From NCBI GenBank assembly GCA_001599915.1, contig BCIG01000016.1, forward strand, positions 310,001-374,000: 64,000 nt of DNA, in the 5' to 3' direction. Made by a program: the position numbers and the translations under genes. Below the pieces are notes generated by a model that searched no databases, had not been told where the DNA came from, and saw only the letters and a list, made by a program, of their open reading frames with translations. Shown here one piece after another: positions 1 to 11,504 of the stretch; position 1 is the stretch's first letter, and the number at the start of each line of letters is the position of its first letter. This DNA comes from Symbiotaphrina buchneri. Taxonomy: Eukaryota; Ascomycota; Symbiotaphrinales; Symbiotaphrinaceae.

Positions 1-2
1 CT

Positions 3-143
3 TGGCGCGGAGTAAGGGATGAGAAATTGGACGAGGTCTCTGGAATCCCGGGCTGCGTCTTCGTCCACGCCAGCGGCTTCATCGGCGGCAACAAGACTTG
101 GGAAGGAGTGAAAGCAATGGCCGAAAGGGCTGTCGACATGTGA
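3..143 (+). CDS. MYG1: MYG1 family exonuclease, C-terminal fragment
   Basis: Only the last 46 codons are present; the gene runs off the left edge and the frame opens at base 3. The fragment carries the family's C-terminal signature, with HASGFIGGNK followed by a short helix ending in AERAVDM and a TGA at 141-143. MYG1 (UPF0160, DHH-like phosphoesterase fold) is known in yeast and human as a 3'-5' RNA exonuclease acting in nucleus and mitochondria. It is convergent with IGO1, about 330 bp away. The catalytic DHH part lies outside the window, so activity cannot be judged. Identity rests on the tail motif, which I consider specific. Confidence 0.84.
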   Translation, partial: WRGVRDEKLDEVSGIPGCVFVHASGFIGGNKTWEGVKAMAERAVDM

Positions 144-474
144 GAATTCGGACGTCACCTTTCGGTGATCTTGAATAAAATTTCGAGGACACGACAGGAT
201 CATGGCTTTTGCAACGCCTACCCTGGCTTCGAATCATGCCCAACGTTATGAGGCACTGCATATCAGCAACTACCAAGTCCAACGTGTCTCATGTCCTGAA
301 TCGAAAGGATGAGATCCTTCCTTTGCATTGCCAGAGTAATCATCTTCGAGATTGGAACGAGAATACCAGCCAGAACGCCCTCAATTCCGCCATAGGAACA
401 CCGTTCGAATGAGTCGTACCATAAGACTTGTCGTCATTGCTCCTCGGCATCTGCACACCGTCCTCGTCATATCG
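144..474. other. Convergent spacer MYG1/IGO1
   Basis: This holds the facing 3' untranslated regions of MYG1 and IGO1. Open frames here are short and lie antisense to, or beyond, IGO1. I see no promoter words and no copy of the AAGGTA/TACCTT motif. Confidence 0.6.
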
Positions 475-1054
475 TTAAGCTCCTGCACCAAATTGCACAC
501 CTTCATCTGCCGCAGCCAAGCCTGTATCCCCTTTCATGCTGCTGCCCTGTTCGCCGGGGAAACCAGTCTCTTCATCTGCACTGGTTTGTCGATGAAGGAA
601 GCTGCTCTCTTTCACCGGACTGGCGCTCTTTTGGCCAGGAAGCTGCCCGTTGCCATTTCCATTTGCGGTGCCATTGTTCGGCGTAGGCGAGGAAAGATGG
701 GGGATGTTCTCGGGTACGGGATGCTCACGGCCGATCTGGGTGACTCCTGCATCCGATGCTTTGCCCGCTTTTGAAAGGGCGTAGTCGCCGGAATCGAAGT
801 ATTTCCGTTCCTGTGAATGCTGTCAGCAACTGCTCCAGGCAGTTTGATATGCGAGGAACCGGCGGTGAGTGATACCTTGAGTTTGTTCTGTAGCAGGTCT
901 TTCTTGTTGGGCAGCTTTCCGTACAGACGGAAGAGCCGCTGCTCCTCTTCGGAAAGAGCCTACGACGAGGTCAGCATTGCGGGGCCATCGCCATATTTAT
1001 CTTAGACGGGCCACTCACGTTAATGTCGATCTTGTTCTTTTGATGGGGGTTCAT
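475..1054 (-). CDS. IGO1: Endosulfine-family mRNA stability protein
   Basis: Three exons (1054-1019, 959-876, 810-475) join into 151 residues. Exon 2 has the family helix EEEQRLFRLYGKLPNKK. Exon 3 opens with the invariant FDSGDY at residues 45-50, whose Ser47 is the site that Rim15/Greatwall kinase phosphorylates in this family. Phosphorylated endosulfine inhibits PP2A-B55 and in yeast protects mRNAs on entry to quiescence. The tail from about residue 75 is Gly/Asn/Ser-rich and probably disordered. Both introns begin GT and end AG (58 and 65 nt). A 140-codon frame on the opposite strand (352-774) is a shadow. The gene shares a motif-rich divergent promoter with SFM1. Confidence 0.93.
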
Positions 1055-2244
1055 TGTATCGGCGGGAGAAGACAGTGCCTATGGTGATGGGGCACTAGAT
1101 GCTTTCGAGATCTTAATTGTAGCCTCGATTATTGTGACGAGATACACGGTCGCCTCGTTCAACGGATTGTCAACCTGCAGCGATACTGATTTGGCCCTCC
1201 TTCTCAAGACCTTCGTGATCGCAAGATCAGAGCACGCGTTGCAGGGAGCGGGATGCCTAGTGACAGAATTGATAGGTCCGCGGGATCAAAAGGCGGGCCT
1301 GTGAAGTGACGTCGTGATAGGATCAATGAATCTTATTCAAGGACTCTGCCAGCTCCTGACAGGACCACGATCGATGCGTTCGATGGCAGCCGCGCCCAGT
1401 GGTAGTGATCTGGTGGCTTTCTCTGGATACTTTTGCAGGCAGAGAGGTGAAGGATTATCAAGTAGGAGGATGTAGGTTGGTGGGTTGATGGGTAATAATA
1501 GGTGAAGGTTTGAGGTTGAGGTGACCGAGCCCGAGCGTGAATAGCACTTGACAATTATTGGACAATCCAAATGCTTTCAAAGGGAAGGCGTGAGGGGTCT
1601 GCGCTTTTGTCGCTAGTGGTAAGCCCTCGTAGCGAGGTACCTAGAAGCGTACGAAGTTAAAGGTACCTTACCTTACGCACCTGACCTTTGGTAAGGTAAC
1701 AATGGAAGGTACCTCACCTCACTGAGGTAGGGGTTCCGCACGGCTACCTAAGGTAAGGTACGTATTCGAACTCCTCCACGGCTTTTAAAAACGGTACGGT
1801 AAGGTACATGACAGACTTCACACAGAGAAAGATCGTCAGCTGCCCGGACACCGCTCCTTCCTCCCCCCCCGGACATGGTCCAGTGTGAAGTTTAAGGTAC
1901 CATACCTTAGTAAAGGACCTCGATGCTTGGTAAAGTAAGGTACGAATACGAACTGTATCAGAGCACGTTTACGTGTTCGTGACTGCCGCACGTCACCTCA
2001 GGTAGGCGATACACTACCGCAGTCGAAGCTTGTCCAGCAGCCTCAGGGAACAAATTTGGTCCACAAACACCACGAGTTGCAACTCCGGCTCACTGCAACC
2101 TTCTTGACAGCAAACGCATAAAACTGGCCGCGCTCTTGATCGACTCGCTCACCTCAGTTGAGCTCACAAACCAAGAGTGCGTTACTTGGGAATTTCGCGC
2201 ACTTCTCGGCCGTCTGGCGCCCCGCACACCGTCTGTACAACGCC
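1055..2244. promoter_or_regulatory. Divergent promoter IGO1/SFM1 with AAGGTACC cluster
   Basis: Between 1633 and 1957 I count about 11 copies of AAGGTA or TACCTT, several fused as AAGGTACCTTACC or CTAAGGTAAGGTACG. Two copies (about 1758-1777 and 1938-1957) extend into a longer shared word, AAGGTACG-A/T-A followed by CGAACT. A C-run lies at 1862-1870. No coding region is supported. Confidence 0.55.
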
Positions 2245-3115
2245 ATGGCAGTCATTGAAGGAGGAGCCAGAGCTGCTGTGACAGCGGGTTGCAAGCTATA
2301 CATCGTCGAGCATCTGGATCCCGAGCTAGGACCATGGTCCGCACTGGAATACCTCACCATCTCACGTGAGTCCACAGCTGCGGGTGCCAAATGCTGCCTA
2401 TCTTCCGTGTCGGAGGAGTTGGAGCTTCCGGAAGAATTGAAGGCTGCCTCGGGCCTTTTGGTAGAGAGGCAGGATGTCGAGACTCTGTTCGCAGATAAAA
2501 AGGACAGGATTTGCCTGCTCGATCCCGGTGCGACCAAGGAACTATCTCCAGAAGATGGTGACGTTTTTGATATCTTCCTTTTCGGTGGAATTTTAGGTCA
2601 GTACCCGACGAACATTATCAATCTAACCTCTCCAGCTGATGGAATGTTGAATGTTCAGGCGACGATCCGCCTCGAGGTGAGAGCTGTAATCTGGAAAATC
2701 GTGCAGCAAGCCCGGCTGAAAACGTCCAGATCGTACATCAGAGCTACGGAAGAAGGGCTTCGAAGGACGAAGGCTGGGCCCAAAGCAAATGACGACTGAC
2801 ACGGCGGTCAGAGTGACACGCCTTGTGGTGCAAGACAAAGGTCTGTAAGGAGTTGCTGATGTTCGTCAACCTGGGCTGATGTCTTTCAGTGCCGCTTGAA
2901 AGTATCCCATATATCGACTATCCCGAGTTGAAGATCGACGAACACGAAAGCACGGAAATGCCATTTCGATATGTTAAAGGCCCGGATGGCCAACCTGTGA
3001 TGCCCCAAGTGTGTCCTGAGGCTGTTCCAAGAAGATCATTACTGACTTCAGTTGCTAGGGAATGCTGGAGCTTATCAAAGCGGATGCCGATAAGGGGATT
3101 GATGACTTTCTGTGA
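2245..3115 (+). CDS. SFM1: SPOUT protein-arginine methyltransferase (Sfm1 family)
   Basis: Five exons (2245-2596, 2659-2676, 2730-2840, 2890-3008, 3059-3115) give 218 residues. The SPOUT fold is recognisable from KLYIVEHLDPELGPWSALEY near the start, the FLFGGILGDDPPRDRT knot region spanning exons 1-3, and LGPKQMTTDTAVRVT. Yeast Sfm1 monomethylates an arginine of ribosomal protein Rps3 before 40S assembly. Exon 2 is only 18 nt and encodes the core of GDDPPR, so the phase of three consecutive exons depends on it; all joins keep frame and restore family motifs. The start is the first ATG in frame and adds about 16 residues before the conserved KLYIVEH, so a later or spliced start is possible. 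Confidence 0.87.
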
Positions 3116-4101
3116 GATTTTGGTAAAGAACAGCCATCCACAGCTCGGCATATACCGTACAGGGACACATGCCGCCTAGGAAGCAGTGCATCCGGAGAAA
3201 CTCAGACGACCGACCCCTGACACGTAGAGCAGTCTGAAGACTCCGGTACCGTAGACCATGAGGCGTGGTGCTGCAATCTGCGTAAAGGCAGTATCAGCTC
3301 TGCAGCGGATGAGAGTGACTGTGCATGTGGACCGTTCAATATGCGACAGCTAGACGTGGTGCGTTACGGAGACCGTACACTTCTGCTTTGTGCCTTTAAT
3401 CCAGCACGTGAATCACACGACATATCGTAGGTAGGAGCACTTCAGGAGATCTGCAATTAGTGGCATATAGATGACAAGTACACCAAAATTAAAAGTGCTG
3501 GACATGGTTTACGGCACATATGCGACTGCTGGCCGCCGACCGTTGCAAACAAAGAGTTCATGGCGATCAATAAGGTAAATAGAAAGGTTGATCTTATGGT
3601 CTCCACTCGCTGAGAGATACCTGGTAGTCTGTACCTTAGTAGAGAAGCCACCTTACCTTACCTTACGGTACTTACTTACCGTTGTATGGGTAATGGTCAC
3701 CAGCCGAAAGAGGAAGTAGGAGCATCGACCACCAACCGCCCAAGAGGGATATCGTCAGCAATCTGTCTCGCCTTTTATTACAGCACACCACCTACCTATC
3801 GCCTATTCATCCATCTGGTCCGGCGACCGAGGGGGTGTAGGATTCCGCAGGCCTTCTCCCATTGTCTGTTCGAGGTGAGAGCGAGAGCTTCAGCTTCGCT
3901 CTCGTTGACGCGGCAGTCATATCCCGCGTCTCGTCTCTCGAGCCACTTGTTGTTGCCTGCAGGAACCGACACTCTCTTCCCGCTCCCTTGTATCCAGATC
4001 TCAGCTGGCGTCACTCTGCTTGATGACAGGAGCAGTGGGCTAATTGTTGAGTCGACCTTGCAACCGGTGGATGCCAATAGCTGGCTACCCTCCACGACGC
4101 G
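3116..4101. promoter_or_regulatory. SFM1 3' end and KEX1 promoter
   Basis: The right half should hold the KEX1 promoter and leader. At 3634-3680 there is a motif knot with one GTACCTTAG and a run of ACCTTACCTTACCTTACGGTAC (split as tandem ACCTT units). Open frames at 3686-4120 lack homology and overlap the KEX1 leader in other frames. Confidence 0.5.
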
Positions 4102-6162
4102 ATGTGGAGCTTCTCGATGATACCGAGGCTCCTTGGGCAGCCTGGCCGAGGGGCAACGGCGCCATCTGCTGTCATATTTACGATAGCTTTATGCTTACTA
4201 TGTCATGGCGTGAAGGCATTGAGCGCAGCTGATTACTTTGTCCACTCCTTGCCTGGGGCCCCCGATGGTCCCCTGGTCAAGGTGCACGCTGGGTAATATT
4301 TCCCTTTCCCACGAGGACATGACGACAGGAGGCTGATGCGTTCTTCAGGCACATAGAAGTGGACCCTGACCACCACGGCAATCTTTTCTTTTGGCATTAT
4401 CAGAACCAGCATATCGCAAATCGACAGAGGACCGTCATCTGGCTCAACGGCGGGCCCGGCTGCAGTTCAGAGGACGGTGCTCTGATGGAAATTGGACCAT
4501 ATCGGTTGAAGGATGAGTCACATCTTGAATACAATGATGGGGCGTGGAACGAATTCGCAAATCTCTTATTTGTGGATCAGCCGGTCGGTACTGGGTTCAG
4601 TTATGTGGATACCAATAGCTACCTGCATGAACTGCCTGAGATGGCAGCACAGTTTATGGTCTTCCTCGAGAAGTGGTTCGCTCTATTTCCGGAGTATGAA
4701 CACGATGATGTGAGTCTGCCTGCAGGATATAAATCATAATTATCTGACCTGTCTGCAGATATACCTTGCGGGGGAGTCCTACGCTGGGCAACATATCCCC
4801 TATATTGCTCAGGCAATTGTTAACCGCAATCAAGACAGGACGAAGACACAATGGAATCTCAAAGGTCTCCTTATAGGGAATGGTTGGATTTCGCCCACCG
4901 AACAGTATCTCTCTTACAAAACTTTTGCGTATAAGATGGGCTTGTTACAAGAAGGATCAGATACTGCCAAACAGGTCGAAGCGCAAGAGGCGGTCTGCAT
5001 CAAGGAGCTCGAGAATGGAGGCTCCTCTCGTGTGGATACGCCGCAGTGCGAGAACATCCTGCAAGAAATCCTGAGACTTACGCAAAAGGATGGCGGGAAA
5101 TGCTACAATATGTATGACGTTCGCCTTACTGATACGTACCCTAGTTGTGGCATGAACTGGCCACCAGATCTGGTGTCAGTCACACCCTATTTACGGCGTG
5201 ATGATGTTATTAAAGCTCTCCATGTCAATCCCGACAAGCGGAGCGGCTGGGTGGAATGCTCCGGTGCTGTTGGTGCTGCCTTCCGTGCACGAAACTCCGC
5301 CCCCGCCGTGGGCCTCCTCCCTGGATTGCTGGAGAAGATGCCTGTGGTACTCTTCTCTGGCGAACAGGATCTCATATGTAATCATATCGGCACGGAGGAA
5401 CTGATCCACAACCTGGAATGGAACGGAGGTAAAGGCTTCCAGTTGAGTGCCGACACATGGGCCCCGCGACGCGAATGGACGTTCGAGAGTGAGCCGGCAG
5501 GTATTTACCAGGAAGCCCGGAATCTCACTTATGTGCTCTTCTACAATTCCAGCCACATGGTACCTTTTGATTACGCCAGACGAACGCGCGATATGTTGGA
5601 CCGATTCATTGGCGTCGATATTGCCAGTATAGGCGGAAAACCGGCAGATAGTCGGATCGATGGACAAAAGGCAGGCCCTGAAACGGCCGTTGGCGGCCAT
5701 CCAAACAGTACTGTTGGGGAGGAAGAGGAAAAGGAGAAGCTGGAACAGGCGAAATGGGACGCTTATTACAGGTCTGGAGAGATTGCGCTCGTGGTGGTCA
5801 TCATTGCTGCGGGACTATGGGGCTGGTATGTGTGGCGGGAGCGAAGGAAGACGAGTGCGTCTGGTTATGAAGGGCTTTTCGGCGGAAACGGCCACATGAC
5901 ACTTGGCGGGCACAGCAACGGCGCAGCTGGGAGGCGCGCCGCCTCCGGTCTGGAGGGCTTCCGCCATAAACGGTCGGGCAGGGATATTGAAGCTGGAGAT
6001 TTCGATGAGGCCGAACTCGACGATCTTCATGTCCAGTCTCCTCACGATGCCGATTTGGGTAGAGAACGGTATAGCTTGGGGGGATCAAGTACCGATGAGG
6101 AACTCGATGGTCGAGCGAACGCTGAAGAGAAGGCCAAGAAATCATCGGCTGGCCAGTCATAG
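4102..6162 (+). CDS. KEX1: KEX1-type serine carboxypeptidase
   Basis: Three exons (4102-4292, 4349-4709, 4759-6162) give 651 residues, usual for Kex1. An N-terminal hydrophobic segment (about residues 23-41) is the signal peptide. Peptidase S10 marks follow in order: [10 protein letters not shown], the nucleophile in GESYAG (about 189-194), the Asp in SGEQDLICN (about 387) and the His in NSSHMVPF (about 449). A single membrane span (about 525-545) precedes a long acidic cytosolic tail. Kex1 is a trans-Golgi enzyme that trims C-terminal Lys/Arg from prohormone and toxin precursors after Kex2 cleavage. It is convergent with NDC1 at 142 bp. An alternative start is the ATG 15 bases downstream. 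Confidence 0.95.
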
Positions 6163-6304
6163 AGAAAGACAGTACCGAATACCAGCCCTCGTACTCCTTG
6201 TTGTTGTGTTGCATCCCTGAGGACCCGCTGAAGGTATCCGCGTTTTGACGCGCAGAAGTTTCTTAACCTATGGCTGCATGGCCAGCTGTAACATACAAGA
6301 CGAG

Positions 6305-8482
6305 TCAAGCTGCACCATTGGTCTCGCCCACGGCAGCCGTCTGTCTGGCAAGCCGCATCTCTTCGCGTCCGAGTCCTAGATTGTCTGCATACTCGCCGAA
6401 TCCTCGCAGCAACTCGCGCAGGGCTCCCCTAAGGCTTCCCAGAACCAGTTCGACCTCGCGTACCTTCCTTGCACCTTCCGTCTCTTTGAACTCGACATCT
6501 GTCCAGTGCACAGGCAACTCCATCTTCAAGGCCTCGACATTATTCGCAGTCGCAGTGAATTTGCGAATAATCGACGGTACATCCGCTTGTACCTTTCCGA
6601 ACGGGTCCTCCTTGAGACTGCTGGTCGCAAGGTTTGTCAGGGAGTCAATGGCATCCATGATGAGGCTAAGCTGCCCAGTTGGCGACCCTAGCACTATGGC
6701 TCGAAGGCGATGGCCAAAGGTCCTGCGAAAAGGGGCCCCAGCTGGACTACTCAGGAATGTCGAAATATAGTTATGTAACACGCCTCGGATACCTTGCGGT
6801 CTAAGGAGTTCTCGTTGCTCCCTTGTAAGAAGCTTGTCAGCTCCGTAGTCGATTAGATGCTTCGCTCTTCCACCCAGGGGAGACCCCGCTTTGGCTACTG
6901 GGCTCTGTCCATGCTCTTTAATAAAGTCATTAACTGTCGCTTCAAACCAGTCGCGGCCCGTCTTGGGCGAACCGTTTGATGCGAAGACATTGTCCTGCTT
7001 CAACGGCTTGATTATGCGAGTTACTGACTTCTTCTGGACTTCTGTTGGCGGCGTTGCTTTTGGTGTTGCTGACGTGCTTCGAAATGCTGCGATGCGGTCA
7101 TTTATGCCGTCCAAAACTTCCAGGCATGCGTTCGAAACTTGCGCCCATGTAGAACCGCCCTTTCGATCGATCTCCTGGAAGAGAGTCTTCCGGCGTTCTG
7201 GAAACCGCTGGGTTATGTATAGTAATTCCCAGAACGCAAATGACTACGTACACATGGTCAGACTTTGCCAAGACAGTGACGGGGACGGCTACCTTAGGGA
7301 CTTCCTTTTTGGCCTTCAAGCCGGTCAGGAGACTGCCATTTGGATCCTTCGAGTCATCTGTCAATGGTCTTTCTTTCTTCAATGGTTCCTGAGAGACATA
7401 AGCGCCGAAAGCAGCGTTAGAGAATTCCCATAGGAGAACGAGCATGAAGCTTGAGGCAGCCAGTCGGAACAAGAGGGAAATATGGTAAGGTGGTATCCTT
7501 GGAGGCTCGACCGAATTGTGCAACGTCAACACCCAGCTTACTAAGTAATAAGTCCATGCCCAAGCGGTCCTGCGGATGAACAGACTGTATATCAAGGGAC
7601 CAAGCAAGATCATACTAAGAGCGCGCATTAGGGCGGCTTGGAATACGCGGAGTAGAGAGGATTTGAGTCGCGTAAATGGCGCAGAAACAATCTGAGAGCG
7701 CTCAGCACCTTCGGAGTGATTGGTTCCCACTGATACTGCAATACGGTCATAGTCGTATGCGAGGTGCAAGGTCGCTTGAAGCAGGGCGAGGATCAAAAAG
7801 CTACTTCGAAGGAAGAGCGGTCTTTCGTTCAGTCGGAGCCTCTCGTATGACCTGGACAATGTCAGCAAAGTACATGAAGCCAGCATTAGGCGGGTTGTAC
7901 GTACTTTCCATGCGCGGTCCATCCTAGATCAGCCTTAGATGGCGCTGACCATATGTAGACCTCGCTGAACCACCAAGCGGAGAAGGTGTACCAGAACAGC
8001 GTCTGTAACAATGTGTAGCTGATGAACTGGGACTTTATGACCTGAAACGAGGAGTTTGCTGTTCGAATGCCCACTGAACCATCGATTAGCTGCCTTCCTC
8101 CGCTAGAACAAGTTGTTTGACGCACCATGGAGCTGGGCTACGCGGAGGACAAAGACGGCTAAAGCAGAGATGAAGAGAAGAAGCGTACGAGCTCCCACAG
8201 AGCCAATTGGCAACACGGTCCAGATTACTATGCACCAGCAGTCAGCGAACGGGTGTCTCCTGAGAACAAGCTCAGTATGTCCAGGCTTTGCAGCCGGGGG
8301 TAGAACGATGCACAGCTGTAGAACATACAGGATGATCTCTGGCCTATTATAACAGAGTGCACGTAGCAGAGCAACAGAACAATCCCAGCGGCTTTTGTGA
8401 ATCTCCTATGCAAGGCCGGAGTGAGGAAATTCTTGTAAGGTCGTATAGGGACAGTTGGAGTGCCTGCCATGGCATGAGACAT
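6305..8482 (-). CDS. NDC1: Nuclear pore / spindle-pole-body membrane protein Ndc1
   Basis: Five exons (8482-8329, 8227-8126, 8073-7905, 7851-7293, 7243-6305) give 640 residues. The family N-terminus is clear (RPYKNFLTPALHRRF), followed by several membrane spans, FWYTFSAWWFSEVYIWS, LNERPLFLR, and after intron 4 FAFWELLYI...RFPERRKTLFQEIDRKGGS. Ndc1 anchors nuclear pores and, in fungi, spindle pole bodies in the nuclear envelope. Splice choices were decided by restoring family sequence: intron 1 must run to the AG at 8228 to give SSLIWTVLPIG, skipping several nearer AGs that lead to stops. An upstream in-frame ATG pair (8482, 8470) leaves the start uncertain by four residues. It shares a divergent promoter with PEP12. 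Confidence 0.9.
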
Positions 8483-9250
8483 GCTGACGCAACAAGCGTC
8501 CGGAGAAGAAGATGCTGCAGAGATAAATACGGGAGATTATTAGATCAGAACCCCATCGGTCGCCATGCGTTAGGCGGGTGCCGGTGTTGTTCTTGTAACA
8601 GCTGCGCGGAGGCTGAAAGATGGCACGACGTAGTTCGGCGTTGCAGGCTTCGCGAGTGACTGAGCCGATGGGCGACAAGATCAGACTGATGGACGCTGAA
8701 CCAATGCTTCATGCATATGCCGCGATCCCACAGAAGAGGCAAACTTCAGATAAGGACGTGGTGGTTCATTGCTTGGTTGTTCGTGTTTGGTGTTTTGTTT
8801 TTCGCAGATCAACGTCTATCACGGTGCAGGCTACGTGCACGGTGTACTTCGTATTTAGAGATCTTTTAGTGCACGGTACGTACCCAAACAGACGAGACGA
8901 AAGGAGCATGGAGGAACTGTTAGTCTGCAGCTACTTCATACAAAGTTACCGTATCTATATACACGGTGTACACCTAAGGTACTGTGCCTGTAATGTACGA
9001 TGTCGTCCAACCTACCTCGTACGGCGTCTTGCTCTTCCATCTCCGTCTGCCGCATTGCCATGTCGCCTGGACAATCAAGAACAACTTACTCTGTCCACAT
9101 ACGCAAGTAGCTCAAACAGCTGAAATCTAATCATCAGCCAGTTTCCTGGTGCTCTCGGCTGGACGAGCTTATCGAACACGACCCACCGTCCTTGCAGACC
9201 GATCTCCGTGCACCGACTGAACAAGCGTCAACCCGTCCTTCACCTCACCC
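8483..9250. promoter_or_regulatory. Divergent promoter NDC1/PEP12
   Basis: The middle is GTAC-rich: GTGCACGGTGTAC at 8835-8847, GTGCACGGTACG at 8869-8880 and the perfect palindrome GGTGTACACC at 8965-8974, which is followed at once by CTAAGGTAC. No coding region is supported; the 167-codon frame at 8620-9123 has no recognisable sequence. Confidence 0.45.
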
Positions 9251-10137
9251 ATGTCGTTTGACCGGCTTGATTCGCTTGAAGCGCAGCCAACGACCACTCG
9301 TCGCCAGGATGACCCGCATTATACCGATGACCCCGAGTTCCAGCGTCTTGCACAGAGTCTATCTGACCAGTTGTTCACTCTGACTTCCAACATTGTCAGA
9401 CTACAGAACCAGATAGCTCTCTTGGGCACCAAGAGGGATACCGAGAGGGTCAGAGAGCGCGTGCACGATTTGTTGGAGGAAACCAGGAATGGCTTCAAAG
9501 AAGTGGGAGAAGGAATTAAAAAGATACAGACTTGGGAGGATGTGAATGTAAGTTTGAGCTGCCTCTACGATGCTTGCGCCTGATCAGGCCTAACCCAGCG
9601 GTCCCAATCTAGCCTTCACAGAAATATACACAGCAGAAGCTCTCTCGAGAGTTCTCAGCGTCGCTCGGCGAATTTCAAACAACCCAACGACAGGCCTTGG
9701 AGAAACAGCGGGCGTCGGCAACAGCTGCCCGGGCGGCGGTCGACGAGAGCATACGATCGCCTACCCACGAGCAAGAAGGTCAGCTAGGCGGGCAACAGCT
9801 CCAAGAACAAGATTTGCATCTGGCTCCTCAGGACGAAGTCGATTTTCAGGAGTCGCTCATCGTGGAGCGCGAGTCCGAGATCAGAAATATCGAGCAGAGC
9901 GTGGGAGAACTCAACGAGCTCTTTCGAGACGTAGCACATATCGTGCATGAGCAAGGCGAGCAATTAGACCTCATATCGGAGAATGTCGAGAATGTGAGGG
10001 TAGACACTCAAGGGGCAGACAGGGAACTGCGGACAGCCAGCAGACACCAGAGAAATGCGCGGAACCGAGCATGCTGTCTGTTGTTGATCCTTGCTGTCGT
10101 TCTTACCGTCATCATCCTTGCCGCCGTCTTGGGCTGA
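9251..10137 (+). CDS. PEP12: Endosomal/vacuolar t-SNARE (syntaxin, Pep12 type)
   Basis: Two exons (9251-9547, 9613-10137) give 273 residues. The N-terminal half is the Habc bundle. The SNARE helix starts near QESLIVERESEIRNIEQ, contains the zero-layer Gln in EQGEQLD, and runs into a C-terminal membrane anchor occupying the last 22 residues after a Cys pair. This order, and the absence of a luminal domain, fits a Qa-SNARE of the Pep12/syntaxin-7 type for fusion at late endosomes and vacuole. The second exon could begin nine bases later at another CAG without a frame change; the earlier AG keeps the family NPSQK junction. It is convergent with CYC3 (140 bp). Confidence 0.92.
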
Positions 10138-10277
10138 GTTGCAATGGTGTTATAATGGTTGAGCTAGTTTGTTTGGCTTTTTTTTAGGAGGCGTTTCCTC
10201 ATCTTCCTTCGGCATCAGACTGTTTCGGCGGGTAGATGTAGCTTCCATGAGCGCCAATTACTCGTGACGTCTGGCTG

Positions 10278-11104
10278 TTAGAATCCAAATGTTCTTCCCA
10301 GCCTCATCTTCCAACCTTCAAAAGTATTCAACTTTGGTCTGACATCCAGATAAAAGTTCAAAAACTTTCCTTGCTTGCCATCATTCTTGCCAGTGTAGAA
10401 GTCAATTACATATTCGATATTTTGCCCGCATCGATCCACTACCCAGTCATGTCTATCAAACGGAGCTTGGTATCCGAGTAAAGTATTCAGGCGAGCCCGA
10501 GGGGTGAGTGCATTCGCCCCCAGTCCGGAGAAGGAGTGTAACCGTGGACCGCCGCACCTGTCCTTAAGTCAGTGGAGCTTCCAGGCGTATGGGAGGGCAA
10601 TCTCTACTTTTCTGCCCCCTTACCCTCTTCCCACTTCTTGATCTCCATCCACGCTCTTTCGTTCACGGCATTATGTACGGGCACAATAGTCTTCATATCC
10701 TCCTCTCGTGGATCGTATTGTTTCCTCCTCATGGCATTGAAGAACATTTGCTCCGAGGGATAGATCCAGTTCCCAGCAGGCCCGTCCTTAGAAGCTTTGT
10801 CTTGTTGCACGCTCGTTTCCGACGATGGTATAGCACCTTCTGCACGCGGAATCGTGGACACTTCGCGTTCCGTCGCCAGAGGAGAGTTGGAGGAGCGCGG
10901 GAACCCGTGGAGATGCCCGTTTGATTGCGAAGGAGTGGTTGTTTGGTCAACGGTGGACGAGGAACAGCTTTCACCCGCTGCTGCGAATGTAGAAGCCACA
11001 GGCTGGACCGACGAATTCTGCCGCGCTTGCTTGAGCCATGCCTCCCTCGTTTTGTGGTCGACAGGGCAAGCTTGTGAGGCCTGTTGGCTTGTTTGGTCAC
11101 TCAT
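10278..11104 (-). CDS. CYC3: Cytochrome c heme lyase
   Basis: Two exons (11104-10608, 10557-10278) give 258 residues. A heme-binding CP motif sits at residues 13-15 (CPV). The catalytic core begins at [14 protein letters not shown] (from residue 112), passes [15 protein letters not shown] and NERAWMEI, and in exon 2 reads [19 protein letters not shown] with its conserved His, and [10 protein letters not shown] near the end. Heme lyase attaches heme covalently to apocytochrome c in the mitochondrial intermembrane space. It is divergent from MVD1 with a 400-bp shared promoter. Length and motif order are normal. Confidence 0.94.
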
Positions 11105-11504
11105 GGCAGGATGTTCAGCGGCAGTGGCACGGGTGTTCCAGAGAGGCCCAAGAGAAGTAGAGGGAGCCGTGGAGGAAGCCTGTGGACTCCTTTGAGGTGA
11201 GTCGTCGATCTAGATGTTTCTTGAAGCCTGCATTCAAAGGTAAGATACACCTTACTCTGTAGGAAGCAAAGAACAAACAATTTGGGGCCTTTCAATTCGG
11301 CATTGGGCGGTCCGGAGAATCTATGGCTCCGTGCGACAGGGGGAAACGAAGGGTAAAGGTAAATTTAAAATTAAGCTCGGACTCACCACCTCCATGTGAG
11401 AACCAACAGGCGGGCACCCGCCTTCTCCTCTCCTTCCAGGGTCCTCGCGATTGACTTGTTTCCCCTGGCTGTCGTCTGACACCTTGAAGAGTCTCCGAGC
11501 CGCA
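11105..11504. promoter_or_regulatory. Divergent promoter CYC3/MVD1
   Basis: A 400-bp spacer serves both genes. Two weak AAGGTA copies lie at about 11238 and 11356, inside CAAAGGTAAGATAC and GTAAAGGTAAAT. A pyrimidine-rich stretch precedes the MVD1 start. Nothing else is evident. Confidence 0.45.

Noticed and set aside
352-774. 140-codon plus-strand frame
   Set aside because: It is antisense to exon 3 of IGO1, whose protein matches the endosulfine family; the plus frame has no family features.
3686-4296. Plus-strand frames ahead of KEX1
   Set aside because: They overlap the KEX1 leader and first exon in other frames and have low-information sequence.
8357-9123. Plus-strand frames of 100-167 codons
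   Set aside because: The first lies antisense to NDC1 exon 1; the second has no recognisable sequence and crosses the NDC1/PEP12 promoter.
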